DNA of 39,527 bases from positions 1 to 39,527 of the forward strand of contig JAGBLE010000019.1 of the NCBI GenBank assembly GCA_017635565.1, read 5' to 3'. Both the position numbers and the translations under genes were made by a program. This DNA is from Bacilli bacterium (GTDB taxonomy: Bacteria; Bacillota_I; Bacilli_A; RFN20; CAG-826). Positions 36,577 through 39,527 of this stretch are shown here, one piece after another. The notes under the pieces are model-generated. The model did no database searches. It saw only the letters and a program-made list of their open reading frames with translations, and was not told where the DNA came from. Each line of letters begins with the position of its first letter. The stretch's first letter is position 1.

Positions 36577-39426
36577 ATGGATGAATTAAAAGATGTTCAA
36601 TATGAGACAGTAAATGAGTCGGAAGTTTTAAAAACTTTAGAAACCGATAAAGAAAATGGTCTCAGTGATGAAGAAGCCAAAATAAGATTAGAAAAATTTG
36701 GTCCTAATAAGCTTCAAGAACAAAAGAAGAAGAGCTGGATTAGAATTTTCTTTGAGCAGATGGCTAACCCAATGATTTATGTTCTTTTTGCTGCAGTTGC
36801 GATTACCATTGGTGTTTCGATTTATGAAACAATTAACGCTCAAGCGGCAGTTCACGCTGGTGGAGAAAGGCTTGCTAATTTACTCGCTAAATTAAATTAT
36901 ACTGATGCTAGCCAAATAAGATGGTTTCTTGATGTTGGCGATTGGCCAGATATCATTATCATTTTAGCGGTTATCATTCTCAATTCAGTTATTGGAACTG
37001 TTCAAGAGATTAAAGCTCAAACATCATTAGAAGCTTTAAAACAATTATCTTCTCCTGAAAGCACAGTTATTAGAGGTGGAAAGAGATTTAAAGTTAAATC
37101 AAGCGAATTAGTTGTTGGAGATCTCGTTGTTTTAGAAGAAGGAGACACAATAGGCGCTGATTTAAGATTGGTTGAAGCAGTTAACTTGAAATGTGATGAA
37201 TCTTCTTTAACTGGAGAAAGTGTTCCTGTTGAAAAAGATAGTAGTATTACTTTCTCAGAAAGTGTCGCTATTGGTGATAGGGTTAATATGGCTTATATGT
37301 CTACTCCGGTTAGTTATGGTCGAGGAAAAGGTATTGTTACTTCGACTGGCATGAAAACTGAAATCGGTAAGATTGCAAAAGCCTTAGATACTGAAGAAGA
37401 TGAAGAAACTCCATTACAAAAAGTCTTATCCAAATTATCTAAATTCTTAGGTTTATTAACTTTAGGAATTGTTGTTGCAGTTTTGGTTATTGAAGTTATT
37501 TGGATTTTGGTTAGAGGAAATGGTGGAGTTGTCGACAAATGGATTGATGCAGTCCTTGAATCAATTGCTTTAGCAGTTGCCGCTATTCCTGAAGGGCTTG
37601 CTGCTGTTGTTACTATCGTTCTTTCTATTGGTGTTCAAAGAATGGTTAAGGTCAACACAATCGTGAAGAAATTACCTTCTGTTGAAACATTGGGAGCGGT
37701 TTCTGTTGTCTGTTCTGATAAAACTGGTACTTTGACTCAAAATAAGATGACTGTTTTAGAAGCTTATGTTGATGGTCAATATTTCAAAAGAGAAGAATTT
37801 AATAAAGATCACAAAAATGAAGATCTTAAATTATTAGCAAAAGGTATGTCACTTTGTTCTAATGCGACTGTGGATGAAGGATTATTTGGTGATCCAACTG
37901 AAATTGCCTTAGTTGTTTTCGCAAATGACTTTGATATGCATAAGAAAGAATTAGAAGAAAAGACTCCTCGTATTGACGAACTTCCTTTTGATTCTGTTAG
38001 AAAAATGATGTCCACAAAACATAGTGATGGATATATTTACACAAAAGGTGCTCTTGATTCAATTTTGGCTAACACCACTCACATCTTAGAAAATGGTCAA
38101 GAAAGAAAGATTACTGAAGAAGATATTAAACGTATTTACGAAGTTAATCGTGAATTCTCATTTAAAGCTTTACGCGTTCTCGCTTTAGCGTATAACAAAA
38201 AAGACAAGATTTATGAAAAAGATTTAGTCTTTGTCGGTTTAGCGGCGATGATTGATCCTGCTCGACCAGAAGCAAAACCTGCAGTTAGCAAATTTAAAGA
38301 TGCAGGAATTACCACTGTTATGATTACTGGTGACCATAAAGATACTGCTTTTGCAATCGCTAAAGAACTTGGCATTGTTGAAAGCATTGATCAATGTGTT
38401 ATGGGTAAAGAAATTGACGATTTAAGTGAAGAGCAACTTCAAGAATTAGTAAAGACAGTACGTGTCTTTGCTCGTGTTTCTCCAGAAAATAAAGTCAGTA
38501 TTGTTAAGGCTTTTAAAGCAAATGGCAATATTTGTGCGATGACTGGAGATGGAGTTAATGACGCTCCTAGCTTAAAAGCAGCAGATATTGGTATTGCTAT
38601 GGGTATTACTGGTACTGATGTTGCTAAAGGCGCTGCTGATATGGTTTTAGCAGATGATAATTTTGCTTCTATTGAAAAAGCAGTCGAAGAAGGAAGAGGA
38701 ATCTTTACAAATATTAAAAAGACAATTATTTTCCTTCTTTCGAGTAATATCGCTGAAGTTCTCGTCATGTTCTTCATTATTTTAATTGGATTTGAAACTC
38801 CATTTATCGCTATCCACTTATTATGGATTAATCTTATCACTGATTCTCTTCCTGCCATTGCTCTTGGCATGGATCCAAAAGATAAGGGTATCATGAAAGA
38901 AAAACCACGTGATCCAAATGAAACAATATTCGCACATGGTGGATTTAGAGATACCGTTATGCATGGTTCATTTATTACCATTGCGGTTATCTTAGCTTAT
39001 TTAAGTGCTTTCTGGCTTAATGGAATTACTGATTATAGTACAATTGCTAATATTTCTAATTACGCTAATGAAATTATTGGAAATGCTGGTCAAACCGGAA
39101 AAGCAATTTTAATGCAAGCTCAAACTATGTCATTTACTGCTCTTGGATTTGCTGAACTTATTCATATGGTCTGCATGAGTAGTGTTGAACATAGTGCCTT
39201 TAAAGTTTTTGAAAATAAAAACTGGATGATGGGTTTAGCTTTTGTTTTAGGAATTGGATTACAATTCTTTGTTGTTTTAACTCCAGGAGTTCAAGATATT
39301 TTCAAAACCGCTACTCTTGATTGGCATGAATGGTTAATTACCGCTGCAGCAGCGTTTGTGCCTCTTGTGGCTCATGAAATTGAAGTCTTAATCAAATTCA
39401 TTATCAAAAAGAAAAAAGCAAAATAA
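36577..39426 (+). CDS. P-type cation ATPase (P2A), probable Mn2+/Ca2+ exporter
   Basis: This 949-residue P-type ATPase has SSLTGESVPVEK in the actuator domain, the phosphorylation site CSDKTGTLTQNKMT (Asp381), the KGA motif YTKGALDSI in the nucleotide domain and MTGDGVNDAPSL at the hinge. Ion-site residues of the Ca2+-pump group are present: PEGL in the fourth membrane helix and NLITDSLPAIALGMD in the sixth. About ten membrane helices are expected. Such P2A pumps export Ca2+ or Mn2+; the Mn2+ riboswitch directly upstream favours Mn2+ detoxification, as for P-type ATPases under the same riboswitch elsewhere. I start at ATG 36577 behind AAGGAG; an ATG at 36532 lies inside the riboswitch and is rejected. 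Confidence 0.93.
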   Translation: MDELKDVQYETVNESEVLKTLETDKENGLSDEEAKIRLEKFGPNKLQEQKKKSWIRIFFEQMANPMIYVLFAAVAITIGVSIYETINAQAAVHAGGERLANLLAKLNYTDASQIRWFLDVGDWPDIIIILAVIILNSVIGTVQEIKAQTSLEALKQLSSPESTVIRGGKRFKVKSSELVVGDLVVLEEGDTIGADLRLVEAVNLKCDESSLTGESVPVEKDSSITFSESVAIGDRVNMAYMSTPVSYGRGKGIVTSTGMKTEIGKIAKALDTEEDEETPLQKVLSKLSKFLGLLTLGIVVAVLVIEVIWILVRGNGGVVDKWIDAVLESIALAVAAIPEGLAAVVTIVLSIGVQRMVKVNTIVKKLPSVETLGAVSVVCSDKTGTLTQNKMTVLEAYVDGQYFKREEFNKDHKNEDLKLLAKGMSLCSNATVDEGLFGDPTEIALVVFANDFDMHKKELEEKTPRIDELPFDSVRKMMSTKHSDGYIYTKGALDSILANTTHILENGQERKITEEDIKRIYEVNREFSFKALRVLALAYNKKDKIYEKDLVFVGLAAMIDPARPEAKPAVSKFKDAGITTVMITGDHKDTAFAIAKELGIVESIDQCVMGKEIDDLSEEQLQELVKTVRVFARVSPENKVSIVKAFKANGNICAMTGDGVNDAPSLKAADIGIAMGITGTDVAKGAADMVLADDNFASIEKAVEEGRGIFTNIKKTIIFLLSSNIAEVLVMFFIILIGFETPFIAIHLLWINLITDSLPAIALGMDPKDKGIMKEKPRDPNETIFAHGGFRDTVMHGSFITIAVILAYLSAFWLNGITDYSTIANISNYANEIIGNAGQTGKAILMQAQTMSFTALGFAELIHMVCMSSVEHSAFKVFENKNWMMGLAFVLGIGLQFFVVLTPGVQDIFKTATLDWHEWLITAAAAFVPLVAHEIEVLIKFIIKKKKAK

Positions 39427-39454
39427 ATTTGGAAATTTATGTGAGAGATAATTC

Positions 39455-39483
39455 TTGATTTGAGTAATCAAATAAGTTATATT
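39455..39483 (+). promoter_or_regulatory. tRNA gene promoter
   Basis: TTGATT (39455-39460), a 17-base spacer and TATATT (39478-39483), the same hexamers and spacing as the tuf promoter. An imperfect outer dyad (39443-39452 with 39481-39490) overlaps it and could contribute to termination of the ATPase transcript, but lacks a T-run. Confidence 0.7.
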
Positions 39484-39495
39484 ATTTCTCGCACT

Positions 39496-39527
39496 GGTCC
39501 CTTAGCTCAGTTGGTAGAGCAACTGAC
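39496..39527 (+). tRNA. tRNA, 5' part only (possibly tRNA-Lys)
   Basis: An acceptor strand GGTCCCT, then TA, the D-arm GCTCAGTTGGTAGAGC and the start of an anticodon stem (ACTGA) run into the window end. The D-arm and ACTGAC resemble tRNA-Lys, but the anticodon lies outside the window, so the identity is a guess. Confidence 0.85.

Overview
The window is a low-GC bacterial chromosome segment from the Bacilli/Mollicutes side of the Firmicutes. Supporting signs are strong AGGAGG ribosome sites, TTGxxx-17-TATAAT-type promoters, many lipoproteins with L-x-S-C lipoboxes, a UgpC-type ABC ATPase with a long insertion, and an Asn at the RpoB rifampicin site where most bacteria have His. Trp is written TGG and one gene stops at TGA, so I read it in the standard bacterial code, not the mycoplasma code. 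The species is not identifiable from sequence alone; an uncultured gut or rumen Bacilli lineage is my inference.

The left end (1 to about 903) does not look bacterial. It opens with a CCCCAAT telomere-like repeat in the orientation of a chromosome end, then very AT-rich DNA, then a minus-strand gene for a Cys-rich secreted protein with a GPI-anchor-like tail. This looks like the end of a ciliate macronuclear chromosome joined to the bacterial contig. The join falls just inside rplJ, which has lost its start codon. An assembly or amplification chimera is the simplest explanation.

Region 904-15280 is the core expression block: rplJ (cut), rplL, an RsmC/YbxB-like methyltransferase, rpoB, rpoC and a bidirectional terminator; a convergent small P-loop kinase gene; then the str operon (rpsL, rpsG, fusA) behind a good promoter and a structured leader, and tuf with its own promoter. 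Next comes a Phd/VapC toxin-antitoxin pair (15304-15972) whose antitoxin frame is broken at an A8 tract.

Region 16049-32320 looks like a surface nucleic-acid degradation and uptake locus: an anchored endonuclease I, a lipoprotein 5'-nucleotidase/cyclic phosphodiesterase with Ig-like repeats, two RDD-type membrane proteins, and then a seven-gene operon. The operon encodes an ABC ATPase with about 130 extra residues, two permeases, a solute-binding lipoprotein, a staphylococcal-nuclease-type lipoprotein with all three catalytic residues, a small two-helix membrane protein and an OB-fold/Big_2 lipoprotein. The proposed flow is polymer to nucleotides to nucleosides to import.

Region 32352-39527 holds a lipoprotein tyrosine phosphatase, a DJ-1/PfpI protein, a DUF1846 protein, a cluster of DnaA-box-like sites, a small unidentified protein, an unassigned structured small RNA with promoter and terminator, a yybP-ykoY (Mn2+) riboswitch controlling a P-type cation ATPase, and the 5' part of a tRNA gene at the edge.
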